Shown: positions 44,370 through 55,755 of the stretch, piece after piece
Numbering within the stretch: position 1 is the first letter of the stretch
Layout: the number at the start of each line of letters is the position of its first letter
Assembly: GCA_031763025.1 (NCBI GenBank)
Contig: JASSKH010000041.1
Span: 372,001-436,000 of the forward strand
Length of the DNA: 64,000 nucleotides
Direction: 5' to 3'
Source: Macrocystis pyrifera
Taxonomy: Eukaryota > Sar > Phaeophyceae > Laminariales > Laminariaceae
Program-made: the position numbers and the translations under genes
The notes under the pieces: model-generated
What the model saw: only the letters and a program-made list of their open reading frames with translations
What the model was told of the DNA's origin: nothing
Database searches by the model: none

Positions 44370-47300
44370 CTACTTCTTCCTTGCCGCGAAAAAGTAGCTG
44401 GGAGTGAAAATCTCCATCCGCCCAGCTTCGACGAGATCGATCGCGGTTTTGTTCAGGAGAGTGGAAACCTGAGCGCGAAGAGGAAAGCAACGATACCATA
44501 TAAGAACGGTTACAACACGGTCACAACACCCACGGTCTTTCGTCCATCACTCGCTCGATTTCATGACGTGATATTTCAATTTTTCCGTCTCGAGTGACTA
44601 TAATATAGGCTCCACCATAATCGGCCGAAACGCATCGGCCTCCGCGTACTGGCAAGAGAGACAAACAAGCACTGGGAAAAGAGCGCACCGGAGTTCGAAA
44701 AAGACTGCCACGCGCGAGAACGGGATATCAACATAAACCGTATACTTTCGAGAAGGACAATGTAGATGAACCAAGTGCTTGCGAACCGCACTTCGGATAC
44801 GTTACAGCGCACCGCTAGAATGTACCACATTGATATTATGACGGAGAATGATGCCTGCGAGCGTGCACGGAGGCATTTTAAATAGACACGATTAAACACC
44901 ATGACCAGAAAAACAACACCACAACCATTTAGCCAAGGTCAGCTATTATACTACAACTTCGTAGTAATAGTAACCAATGGAGAAATAATACATCATCTAT
45001 CTGGTAGTGTACGAAGTAAATAATCAAGGATCACGCGTCGACGGAGTTATTGACGCACAGCATCACTAGCAATGTCAGTATAGCGAATGGCGTTTGTACA
45101 AGACACCCCCCCTCCCCCCTCTCTCCTTTCCCACGGGTGGATCATCATCGGCAATTGGAGGTCCTCACAAAAAAAACTACAGCAATGCAATGCGCACCTG
45201 AGCAGAGCCTTTCGGGGCAATACGGAACAATTCAAGGGTGCACACCAGACCGTGGGTGCACACTCGGCCAAGGCGCGTCTGGCGGAACCCCGAGACGCTC
45301 AAGAAGCTCCCACACAGAGGATGATACCACGGGATTTCCGCTTCGGAGTGGGTCGTCTCATTCGCGTTGTAGGCATACACCACCTGTCAACAACGGCGAG
45401 TGCAGGGCACCGACATGTGGTACGCGTCAGTGAAGCAACACGACTGTGGATGGATTCCAAACAGGCGTTACAAATTACAGATTCCGTGCGCATGGGCAAC
45501 TGCGCCGGATAAACCACGACAGACCACGTTTGTGTGCACAGCCCCTACCAAACGTTGATCAACCGGTCACAAAGATGTCCAGTATATAATCGACAGGAAG
45601 ACGGTGGGGGGTTCTGTCTCCACACTTTTACACTACATTTCTCACAACGCGCCCATTCCACTGCGTGCGAGCGCATAAGAATGGTGCAACCAGACACTCA
45701 AGAGGTGGCCGTGCTCAGAGATACGGCCTGCGGCATTCGGCAGGAATGGTGTATGCCTTGGCATGGCGTGAGATGTTTGATTGGGCCTATGTAACGAGAA
45801 CCCTCAGACAGACGTGTTCGTATTTTGCTGACAGTCAAGAAGCAGCACAAATGCTCAAGTGTCATGGGCGATATCCTCGTCATGGTCGCGACAGCATCTA
45901 TAGTAGCAAGTTATTTGTATTCCGGCGCAAGCGGGAAGGGGTTGAATCAAGAACCTTTGTCCACGAAAATATGGACACTGCGCGATCCAGTACCTCCCTG
46001 GAAACAACAGCCAAAACCATTACCAATACCACTACCGGCGTACTTCCACTTTCACTTAAGCGGTCCTAGTGTGCAACCCCGGCGGGAAAACAAGTGTCGG
46101 ACGGCACCTCGATAGTGTTCAAAACTGGTACGATTACGGCTGCCAAGTTAAGAGAATATCCTGGACGTATGGCCCTACCTACCCCCGCCCAATGTTGAGA
46201 AACCGCGCATGGATATCATATACCAGACATCGACCACGGCCAAAACAGGTACCAGGTACCCGGTATCAGGTACCTTGCATTCATTTTGCGGGAACGGAGT
46301 GCGTTGTCTGTCATCCGAGCGACTTGCACACAGTCTCTCTCGTGGTTAGGTGAATAGAACATTGTGCAGCTTCTCACCTCAAACCCAGCTTCTTCAAGGT
46401 TGGCCTTGATGATAGCCGGCGTAGCTAGCGTAGGCAGACCGTTCCCCACTTCGATACCTTCCTTAAGGGAGACATGGGTCTCGTTGTCGGACTGGTACTT
46501 CTCCGTTACGACCCACTCGTAGCCTCCGAACATGCACCCCGGCTTCAGGACACGGCAAACTTCCCGAAATACTTGGACCTTCGGGCGCAAGGACATACCA
46601 GGTATGCAAGTATCATATGATCAATGTTTCCTGCACGTCCCACTCTAGCAACGGGCAAAAACTGTGTCCCACATCGTCACGGCGAAAGCCGGGGCATTCA
46701 AGGGCCGATACAGCATAAAATCATACCAAGTACGTACGCTACTAGGCATGTCAGAGGCAGATAGGCAGACGAGCCCCGCTAAAGCAGTTGTTATTACATC
46801 AGTCTGAATTTGACGAAAAATCGACCCATGGTCTGTGATTCAACAAGAACGATCTATATTACAGTCGGCCCGGCTCGCAAACGTACGCAGTCGTTCGACA
46901 TGAGCGTACGAGCGAACTGTAAGTAAACGAGCCTTACCTTGTCGGGGGAGTGGCACGTCGCCTCAATCTGGTAGGCAGCGTCAAACTGCGCGTCCTCGAA
47001 GGGAAGAGTTTGGAAATCACCTCGACGAGCAGAGCAGCGATCACCCAAGCCCGCCTCCAGGTTGTACTTGTTCCCTACGTTCACCTACAAAAGAGACGCC
47101 CGTACAACACACGACACAACTGAGACAGCTTACATCGAGCCCCATGCTTGGATGTGACAGATGTCCCACATCAATATCGCGGTGGCCTCATGGCGTCGCT
47201 GCCGGCTTCGCGCCTTCACATGCTAGTGCAATCCATCGTTTGCGTTACCAGGACTCTTGAAATACTGGGGAATCAAACTTACCTGGTATTGGTTGATGGT

Positions 47301-50300
47301 AATGCCCTGCACTTCACAGTCCCCGAACACTGAGATGTTGCGCATGGGGCCCCCAACACCGCAACCGACGTCCAGAACCTTGCTTCCTGGTCGAACCTGC
47401 TCAAATTATGCCCGCAACGAGGAGCAGCACATGAAGCCACGGTCAGTTATGTGTGAACAGAGGACACAGGGTTCCTCGAACTTGCAAACGTTAAGAATAA
47501 CGTGAATACGGGCATAGTACCGAATGGCTATTAATAGGCTACATTATATGCCACCGCAAGTTCGACTCACTATATCATACCCTAGAAAAAGCTACAGTAC
47601 GAGTATTCGTAGAACGCTTTCGCACAGCAGTGATGAGATACACAAATTCTACCACACACTGCCGAGTCTAGCATTAAAAGGTGACACATACCGATGTTAT
47701 CGCCACTAACTAGCAGCGCTTCTCATCGCCAAAATAAGCCGCACGCACGGGGTACATGTCCAGGCGAACCGGCAGCAAGGTGTTCTACAGATCATGACAT
47801 TAATCAACAAGCAATAAACTGATATAATCACGAAACACCGTCGTCGACCGTGACTGACCAACAACAAAAACGTAGGTGGAATACCTTGCACATCCTTGTT
47901 GGCATGACGAATAACTTACATCACAACCCAGGAGAACGTCTCTGTCTGCAGCTTCAATACAAGGCCATCGAGATTTTACACATATCTCAACAGCCGCCTG
48001 AAAATCTTGAGCGCGTCCCACATCAGCACCTTCACCAAACATCCAAGCATAAGGAACTGATGTTGCACTCAACCACCCACCTCAATGCGGCTGGCTAGCA
48101 CATACTCTGCGCGCCTGATGGACTCGCGGAACGTCTCGTTTTTTTTCTGTCGAGGAGCGAAATGGAAAGACTGTCCCCAGCCGTACTCGTAGAAGTCGGT
48201 GACGAGATTGTAGAAGCTGATAGGCGCGGCACGACAGCAAGTGCAGTGTGGGGTGAGGCGTCTCTTGAGCAACAGAACACTACACAGGGGAAGGCATGTC
48301 ACGCCTATTGCTAGAGAAACATAACGCCAGCTGCCCACGGTAGAGATTTCAGCAGTGAGTCCGCAATACAAGCACTGCCAAATTCAAAAATACCAATGGT
48401 AAGTAACTCAGGAACATCTCCTGGATCAACCGGAAACACAACAAAGAATGTAACCCCGATCCTGAGCAGCAAGACTACGTTCCTCTCATGGTGGGCAGAA
48501 AGGATATCCAAAAGACCAAAATACCAACGGCAACGTTAAAACCAACCGCAATGTTGTGTTTCGTTTAACATGACAGCGCCACAAGAGAAAAAAAAACGCA
48601 ATCACATATTAAGGCAAGTCAACAATCGATACCCTTACGATGTACGACGACGGACGACATAAAAAAGCGACATGCCCATGGCGTGCTAAAACGCTAACTT
48701 ACAAACACATGGTCGAGAGGTGTGTGACGGCAACAGATAGAACAAAAAGGACATTCCACATCAGATGCGTAACGTCCCCACACTACGCCCTTTGAAACCA
48801 ATACGGATTATTAAACCAAGACGATGTAGTCCTCACCTGTTGACCATCTTCTGGTACTCCGTCTGCCGCCTTTTGATACTCTCTTCTGTTGTAATCGCGC
48901 CGTGCTGAAGGTCGGGGGAAGTGTCGCCAAATAACGCGTACGGCAAAACAACTTGTCAGACAAAAAAAGCACATTAGATACCGCTGCTGTACGACACTAA
49001 AGGCGAAAAAATATCCCATTCTAAGACGTATACCAGGTATCATAGATCACAAGCACAAGCACTGCATAATACCTACTGGTCGTACAATAGCAACGTCTGT
49101 AGCTGTTTTTTTTTCAATCTCACAATCTCACTCCCATTGTCGCATTCTGCGACGTTTGGACGTTTGGTGCGGAGGAACGACAAAACTTCGCAAACATCAC
49201 GTCAAGGGCTTGCTGCGTACCACCCACTACGCGCAACAAACTGAATAAAGTATACCTGGTATCATGCATAGCAAATGGTAAATTGAGCATGTCTTCCTGC
49301 AATATTCCAGGTATGTTCGAGCATTCGGCTATACTTTCCCATGACTACTCAAGTCAAAGAGTCCTTTCGCCAGCCGACTTCTGGCATTTTGCATTTTCGC
49401 ACGAAGCAACAAACGTCATGCGAAATGGAAAAGGAGGCCAGTTAAGTCGTACCTGGTATGATATTCGTACTTTGGTGTGGGGCAGTCACTGATACCAGGT
49501 ATTAAGTTATACTATACCAGGTATGAGCGTGTGACGGAGAGGCAACTCTATACGTCGGACCCGGTGGCCATACCTTCCCTTACAATTCTTGCATCTTCAC
49601 GACTATGTGACCTCTAAAAATTGAACTTGTTACTTGCATCGTGGTTCACTTCAGTCAATGGCAAAGTATCCTATTTAGTATAAAGTCCAAGCGAATGTAA
49701 GCGTCTCTCGCTTACAACGCTAGGGCTGATACGCCGTACTCTCAAACAAAAGAATACTACACGTATATACTCACCATCACCAGACAGAGAGCAAAAGTTT
49801 GAGTGGTGCAACCAACTGGATGCGGATTTTTTTTCTCACACATGGTAGCCCAGCAAATGCTTCGCGCTGTGCGAGTACAACATTTGCTTGTTTCTACTGC
49901 TGTGGACGTCTTGACGGAAATGAGCCACGGACCAGCTATAACATGTGTTGTCTCATCTGGTATTGTGACATGTATGAGAACTGAACTATATATGGGGTAG
50001 AGTATGGTGCTCGCTGTCGCGCAGCCATGCAGTTCTGCACCACTACTACTGCTGTCTGTATGTTTGTACGTAAGCATCGTCGTGCTACTGCTGTATAATA
50101 GTCAACCCTTTTAGGGCTGCAATCCCGTTTGGGGGACAAACTATTTAGATTTTGACTGGTTGGGTCCCAAAACGGGACTGCAGTCCCAACAGGATCTACT
50201 ACTACTACTGCTGTACCAGGCATTGATAATATTAACGCATCTGCTCCCTACGGTATTACCTGGCATGTGTCTGTAGGGAATTGATCTGTGGGATACTTGT

Positions 50301-52609
50301 AACGACGAACGAAACTTAGTGGTATTTACCACCAGGTATTAATATTTATGGCTGGTATATTTATCTATGATACATGAAGCCCGAACCGCTACGAGTTCGT
50401 ACCGTTGCTGAGATGTGACTGTATCGCCCAAAAAATGTAGAGCTGTTCACGAGTCGGGTCAAGACTGGCGGGTCGGGACGGATGGGGTCAATTATCCCGA
50501 CCCGACCAGACCCGACCCGTGAGCTTTTGAAGATCTCCTGACTCGACACGTGGATCGGTTCATGACCCGTGAGCAGCCCTGAACAAATGTACCGCTAAGT
50601 CACCACTACTCGTATAAAAGAACACACCCCGTATGTACGATATCTGCATGGCGTAACGGCTGTATCATACAGCTGACAGGTATAGCCGTAGGTATGACAT
50701 ATATCCGATGCCATTATTCTTTCCGTTACTGTCAGTAGTACTGCCTGAAGTATATATATGTGAGTGTATATTAATAGTACGAGTACTCTATACCTCTGGT
50801 ACCATATACTACTTGTAGTACGTGAATCAAATGCTTTAATCAAATGAAAAAATATGGTACCATGAATCTAGTGAATATGGACAACAGAAGTTTCTCCAGG
50901 AATCATCTCATGTTCTCCTGTAGTGTCGGTGTTTGTCATACATAAATACCTGAAATCTGATGCCTCCGCCGCCGCGGAATTTGCCGTCATCCTGGTACGA
51001 TCATTGTCAGTTGTAACCTACAGCAGTACGTAGCCTTACTTGTATTATACCAGGTACCACGAACCAAACAACTTTAGGGCTTTACGACCATACTGACTTG
51101 ATCAAAGTATGCGATCATAGCTCGAGAGCCCCGAATCAAGACCAGAAGAACGGCGGTACTCCATTTGCGTTGCACCCTTCCTAAGCGCGGTCGACGGCCG
51201 TCGATTGCTTCTTTCATGCCACGTAATAGGTACCAGTACCAGGTACTCAAATAATGTTATATTAAAGTTTCAGGTATAAGGTGTACTTGTGTAACGGGGG
51301 ACAATAGTAAATAGGACCTACGGTAAATACAAAAACCTGTATATTTCCCTGTTTTTACCAACAATATTTGGTCCTATTTACCACTGTATTTTTTTTTTTT
51401 TTTTTTTTTTTTGTCCCCCGTAAATAGGTACATATCGTATGTATATTGTAAATTCCTCGTGGTGTGTGTACACCAGGTAAGCCCGTACTCACTCATCTAG
51501 TATATCTGGTATTTACATGTATTGGTATATTCGTACCAGTACATACATGTACCGGTAGTAAACGTAGAATGCACGGCCACGGCCACCGCCATACACGCGC
51601 CTCTCAACTCGTTACTACCAGGCGTACATATTTATGAACATGAGACATAGTTGGGGCATGTATCGGACCAATAGGTACTGGTAATGGGTGGCAATCAACG
51701 CTAACTACGACAGCCCGATAGTCTACTTCTGTGTACGTACCTCAGGCATCTGCGCGCCTTTGGCCGAGGTGGGTGTACGTACGAGTATGGTCGGCAGGTT
51801 TCAAGCAGCTGGTTTCAAGCTACCGTGTGTGGTAAATATATCCGTCTACTCTGTCTTGTAGCCGAGCAGTCTGTAGTCTAGACTGAGGCAGGGAGGTGTT
51901 CGTGGCTGTAAAACAAGGTTCAGAACCAGGAAGTGCAAAAGCATCCGACATTCGTAACTGGAAATGCACCACAACAGCAGTCGAGCAAACATTCGAAATG
52001 TCACAGAAACTGGTGAGGAGTGCGGAGTCTGCGATGCATATGCACGCACGTACCTCCGTTCTAGCGCCGGCAAAGAGCTCCTCATAGTCCTCTATGGCAT
52101 CCTTGACGTCGTCCTTCTTGAGCACAGAGTCGGTGTTGTTGAGCATGTGTGTAACACTGGATATAGACGCATAGTCCTTCCCATCACGCTTGGGCTGAAC
52201 ACCGAACGAAGCGAAAAAAGGCGTGTCAGTTTCCATTTTCTCCACGTACGTACAACCGGGCACTTCTGAATGTGACCAACGCCGACCACGGGTGAGCCAC
52301 TTCGTTCTTGTTCTGCGTATCCACATCTATCATAAGCAGTATATGCTGTATGCAGACATTGCACACGGCTGTACCAGGTATGAGTCCAACCAAAGCATCC
52401 AGGGAAAGAACACAAACCCTGCTCCTATCTACGCTTGCTTGCTGTCCCTGCATCATCTGCTTCTATGGTTATACCTTCTTGGACGAGAATAGCACGAATA
52501 CCCCCACCACACCGACTGCGGCAGCGATGGATGCTGACGCTCGAGGCCTATCTTTGGCCGCGTCTAGAGCAGCTTCCAGCATCACCATCGGTTTCTCAGT
52601 CCGTCCCAT
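44370..52609 (-). CDS. SMT: Sterol 24-C-methyltransferase, nine exons
   Basis: Exons in coding order: 52609-52475, 52239-52054, 48904-48837, 48216-48081, 47396-47283, 47084-46938, 46578-46378, 45383-45198, 44468-44370 (TAG). All junctions are GT-AG with matching phases, giving 423 codons. The enzyme transfers a methyl group from S-adenosylmethionine to C-24 of the sterol side chain on the ER membrane. Seen: an N-terminal hydrophobic anchor ([15 protein letters not shown], exon 1), sterol region [14 protein letters not shown] (exon 4), the SAM motif [11 protein letters not shown] (exon 5), [10 protein letters not shown] (exon 6), [15 protein letters not shown] and GIEVGNGLP (exon 7), EIPWYHPL and FRQTRLGR (exon 8), [14 protein letters not shown] (exon 9). 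The second half is closer to fungal ERG6-type than to plant enzymes. The start ATG at 52609 is inferred; it could also be the Met at 52236, at the start of exon 2. Length is slightly above the usual 340-380. Confidence 0.93.
50112..50189. repeat. Short hyphenated inverted repeat
   Basis: The left end TAGGGCTGCAATCCCGTTT and, on the other strand, TTGGGACTGCAGTCCCGTTT flank about 35 bp. The end sequence looks like the hAT-type ends elsewhere in this window, but no target duplication is visible. Confidence 0.5.
50438..50581. mobile_element. hAT-type MITE, 144 bp
   Basis: Ends TAGAGCTGTTCACGAGTCGGGTC-like on the left and CAGGGCTGCTCACGGGTC on the right (other strand), both fitting the hAT end rule. 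Flanks AAAAAATG (50430-50437) and AACAAATG (50582-50589) agree at seven of eight positions, an 8-bp target duplication. The inside is made of GGGTCGGG/CCCGACCC words. It lies within the second SMT intron. Confidence 0.8.
51294..51421. mobile_element. Hairpin/TIR element with an internal T24 tract, 128 bp
   Basis: Perfect 11-bp inverted ends, ACGGGGGACAA and TTGTCCCCCGT, with a second inverted pair inside (AGTAAATAGGACC against GGTCCTATTTACC). A run of 24 T lies asymmetrically beside the right end. No clear target duplication beyond TA. It lies within the second SMT intron. Confidence 0.6.
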
Positions 52610-54736
52610 TGTCAGACACCTGCCGTCTGCTGTGGAATAGAAGACAGGAGAGGCGGGCTGGGAAGCAGGAAAGGAACAAACCAAAAGCAGTTCGATCGGC
52701 CAGCATTCCAACAAAAATCGTGATGGTGGACCGTGACGTACTGCTATTTTCCACTCCCGCCTATAATGTGCTGCGCCTACAATGTGCTGCCGATTGGAAG
52801 GTTCGGTTATCGTGATGACAATTTCTGTGCTTCGTCTGTTCGCCCACCTTGTCAGTAGCCGGAGGGAAGAGGTCAGAGTAGATGCCTGCAATATTCTGTG
52901 ACGCAGCGAGCAGGAGTTCACAAAGCTCCTAAATATTATTAATATTATTCCTCTTGCTTCTGCTTGCTTTTGGTATTTTTGTGTTTTTTTTTCTTTAAAT
53001 ATTGATATTTCAAAAACAAATCAATTCACTCGTAGTATAGAGCTATCTCCACGTGACATAATATCATACCTTTCGTCTTTGCTGGTACATCCGTACCGTG
53101 ACAATAGGTACTACTCGTATTTCGTCAAAAATAAGTATTTGGCGTCGACGATAGGACGTTTTGCTGATCACAAACCTAATAGTATGCATATGATGTGGTA
53201 CTTCGTACAAGAACTTCTGTCATCGCGTGATCGTGGATATGTGGATGCTGGGCCGGATAAACTGTTGTTTGTAGTAGATACACCACACACAACTCGTGTC
53301 GGCACATATATGATCCGTACCAAAACCTATGAAAGCTGCTGCTGCCTGCATAAAGCTTGCTTTTGCACAACGTTGCCGCATCGTTTTGACACAAGTATTC
53401 TTACTATTAGCACAGGTAATAATATTTTTTTATATCACGCAGCTTGCGAAGTTGAGTATCGACCGATCTGCCGATCGGTTGAACTCACAGCTGACGTGCT
53501 TTCTTGGTTTCTTATAAAAAAAAATATATTTATAAAATATTATAACAGCACATAGAGTATCATGTGGTACACCTGGCATCAAGAACCATTTTGCTCGATC
53601 AAGATCTTTTAAAAGATATTTTGGATATTGGGTGTAGACCAGCATGTGCCACACAGGCCGTCGGAGGACGGAGGAGATCCTAGGGGATTTGACCGATCCT
53701 GTATCCATAACGTCAACAGGAAAAGGCTGCGAGAACTATTATGCGCGTAAGCACGCTTGTGCGGCATCGTATTATGCTTGTGCGACCGTGTGCGTATACG
53801 CCTTTCTTTATGATCCTGCCTACTATGGCGGACATAAATTGAATAATTATTCCAGTCTATCTAGCACAGCGCTGGCGTGCCACGTGTTGTCGAAACAAAC
53901 GCTGAAGAACTCGACTCCGCACCTACCTTAAAATGGGGAATGGTGCGCGGGCAGACGTCAATAGCGTTTGGGTATTTCGGCAGCTTTGGCGTGCTTGTTG
54001 CTTACAGAATGCGTCGGGCGATGAATGCTCTCTTTCGAAGGTAGCATCGTCATCATTCGTCCCAAGTATCAGGTTGAATGTTGCTACGGTGGTCCTCTTT
54101 GATGACGACGGGTCACTACCATGCTTGCTGACTACGACGAAAGAGGGCAGGCTGCGCGGTCAAAAAATGAGCCAACATGGAACGGCGCACGACACGATAC
54201 CTGGGGGGAACGGGAACCAGAGGCGTGTATGCGGCAGGCCGTGGACATCATGCGGGAATTCTGGGAGCACAACCACCAAAAAGGATCATCGAGCGCCGGC
54301 GAGCCCTCTTGCGTTGTAAGATTCGCGACAGTTCCGTCGATCGCCTTTTTTATTGACCTTCACAGCTATTAATAGTATAAACGTACATACCGGTACTACC
54401 AGGTGCTAACTGTATCTATACTATTTATAATAATAATGTACGTAAGCACGCACAGCAGCAGTACTCGTACGAGTGTCGTACCTTCTATTATTATCGAAAT
54501 CATTCAGCCATCAACACAAGTACTCGTATCATATCATACTGGTACGAGACAGAGTACCTGGCTGCGCTTTGAAAACCACTTCTAGAAAATGCACTATTAA
54601 TACTACTATTATTAATAGTAATTCTGTATATCAAGTTTTTTTTTCCCCCTCATCCCGTAGACTATCTTCCCTTCCCTTTCTCTCTCCTAAGAATAATACT
54701 CCTATTAATAGTATTAATAGTCGACTCAGATCCGGG
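52610..54736. other. Spacer upstream of SMT
   Basis: The first few hundred bases are the SMT promoter side; no TATA box stands out. AT-rich stretches occur at 52930-53060 and 53500-53560. A plus frame at 54121-54372 includes a helical-looking block, PEACMRQAVDIMREFWEH, but I cannot tie it to splice sites or a family. ATTAATA-type palindromes are dense from 54360 to 54725. Confidence 0.4.
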
Positions 54737-54740
54737 GTCA

Positions 54741-55085
54741 TGTTAAGGTCTTAGTCCGTTGGGCTGAAGGTAATTGGTTAACCAATCGCCTACCCAATCT
54801 AAGCCTCATAACACTCCCCCCCCCTGGAACGGACCGGATATACGGGTCGACGCGTGACACCAACACGCGGTTCCAATTTCTGGGGATCCAGAAGTATTTT
54901 TTCAGGTTCTTGACATGATGAGGAAATTCACTTTTCTTTAAAAAGCGATTTCATGGTGGACGTGAGATTCGAACTCACGACCAACGACCCATGTCCTGCC
55001 GACGACACCATTTGTTAAGGTCTTAGTCCGTTGGGCTGAAGGTAATTGGTTAACCAATCGCCTACCCAATCTAAGCCTCATAACA
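54741..55085 (-). mobile_element. TRIM (miniature LTR retrotransposon), copy 2
   Basis: 73-bp terminal repeats at 54741-54813 and 55013-55085 belong to the same family as copy 1 at 39.27 kb. The target duplication is GTCA (54737-54740, 55086-55089), again 4 bp. On the minus strand the primer site is TGGTGTCGTCGGCAG, two bases inside the LTR, and a GGGGGGGGGAG purine tract abuts the other LTR. The internal T-arm-like CGTGAG-TTCGAAT-CTCACG is conserved exactly. Its two LTRs look identical to each other. Confidence 0.9.
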
Positions 55086-55089
55086 GTCA

Positions 55090-55755
55090 CGTATGACAGC
55101 TCAGCTTGTGGCGAAAAATCAGGTTTTGTCCCTTGGTTGCCAACTTGTGCAATGTTTCGGTTTTTATTTTCACAGCGATGTCCACTCAAGCCTTGCTCTA
55201 TGGAGCGGTTTTTACCGTTATAACTGTTACTTATTTAAGGCAATGCGAACGGTTGGGCGTGTCTATGTGCTTGAAGCTTTTCCTAAACGTTAGCGACGCT
55301 GCTGTTACGATCCTGCTATATGGATCCCGGTCATTGACACGAGTTCCTTACTACTGTTGGTACTGCTGCATAATATGTACCGGTAGTGTTGAAGCTCGAA
55401 AAGTTAGTTTCTTGCTCGTATTTATTGGGATCATCCAAATGAACGCCCTCGCAGATAAGCTATTAATACTTATGTGCGTCTGTTCTTTTTGTACTATCGA
55501 CCATCACACATTTGTTTCGTGTGGTTCGACCTGTGGTTTCCCTTGGTGAATCGGTGCTTTCTTACCGCTGTGCGGTTGTTCTGCAGCACAGCGTGTTCCC
55601 ATGATCATGGGCTCTCAGTCCAAAGCAGACTCTCAACACTTAACAACGTGTTGCCGCCTAGGTATAGAAATCTACCCTCCTCGCATTCGAATTGCTAGGC
55701 ACATTATTTGGTGCAAATCCTAACCGTCCTAATCCCCGACTTGACTTCGATCCAG
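55090..55755. other. Spacer before the hydrolase/coiled-coil gene
   Basis: A plus frame at 55178-55330 starts MSTQALLYGAVFTVITVTYL and is hydrophobic; it might be a first exon of the downstream gene, but I cannot match a donor and acceptor. Otherwise nothing. Confidence 0.35.

Larger units (their letters stand above)
48905..52053 (-). other. 3.1-kb second intron of SMT, rich in small elements
   Basis: Bounded by GAG/GTACGT and TTCAG/CAC. It holds a hAT-type MITE (50438-50581), a hairpin element with a T24 tract (51294-51421), a hyphenated inverted repeat at about 50112-50189 (GGGCTGCAATCCCG and its counterpart), and at least seven TACC(A/T)GGTA words. No exon is needed here for the reading frame. 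Confidence 0.8.

Noticed and set aside
45384..46377. A missing SMT exon between exons 7 and 8
   Set aside because: An acceptor at 45383/45384 extends exon 8 upstream and joins GFE to [20 protein letters not shown] in phase, so none is needed.
47706..47790. Extra SMT exon encoding [16 protein letters not shown] on the minus strand
   Set aside because: Exons 4 and 5 join in phase 0 to give the continuous family sequence [16 protein letters not shown], leaving no room for it; it also ends in TAG.
53079..53555. 158-codon plus frame as a gene
   Set aside because: It is AT-rich, has no domain and ends in A/T simple sequence.
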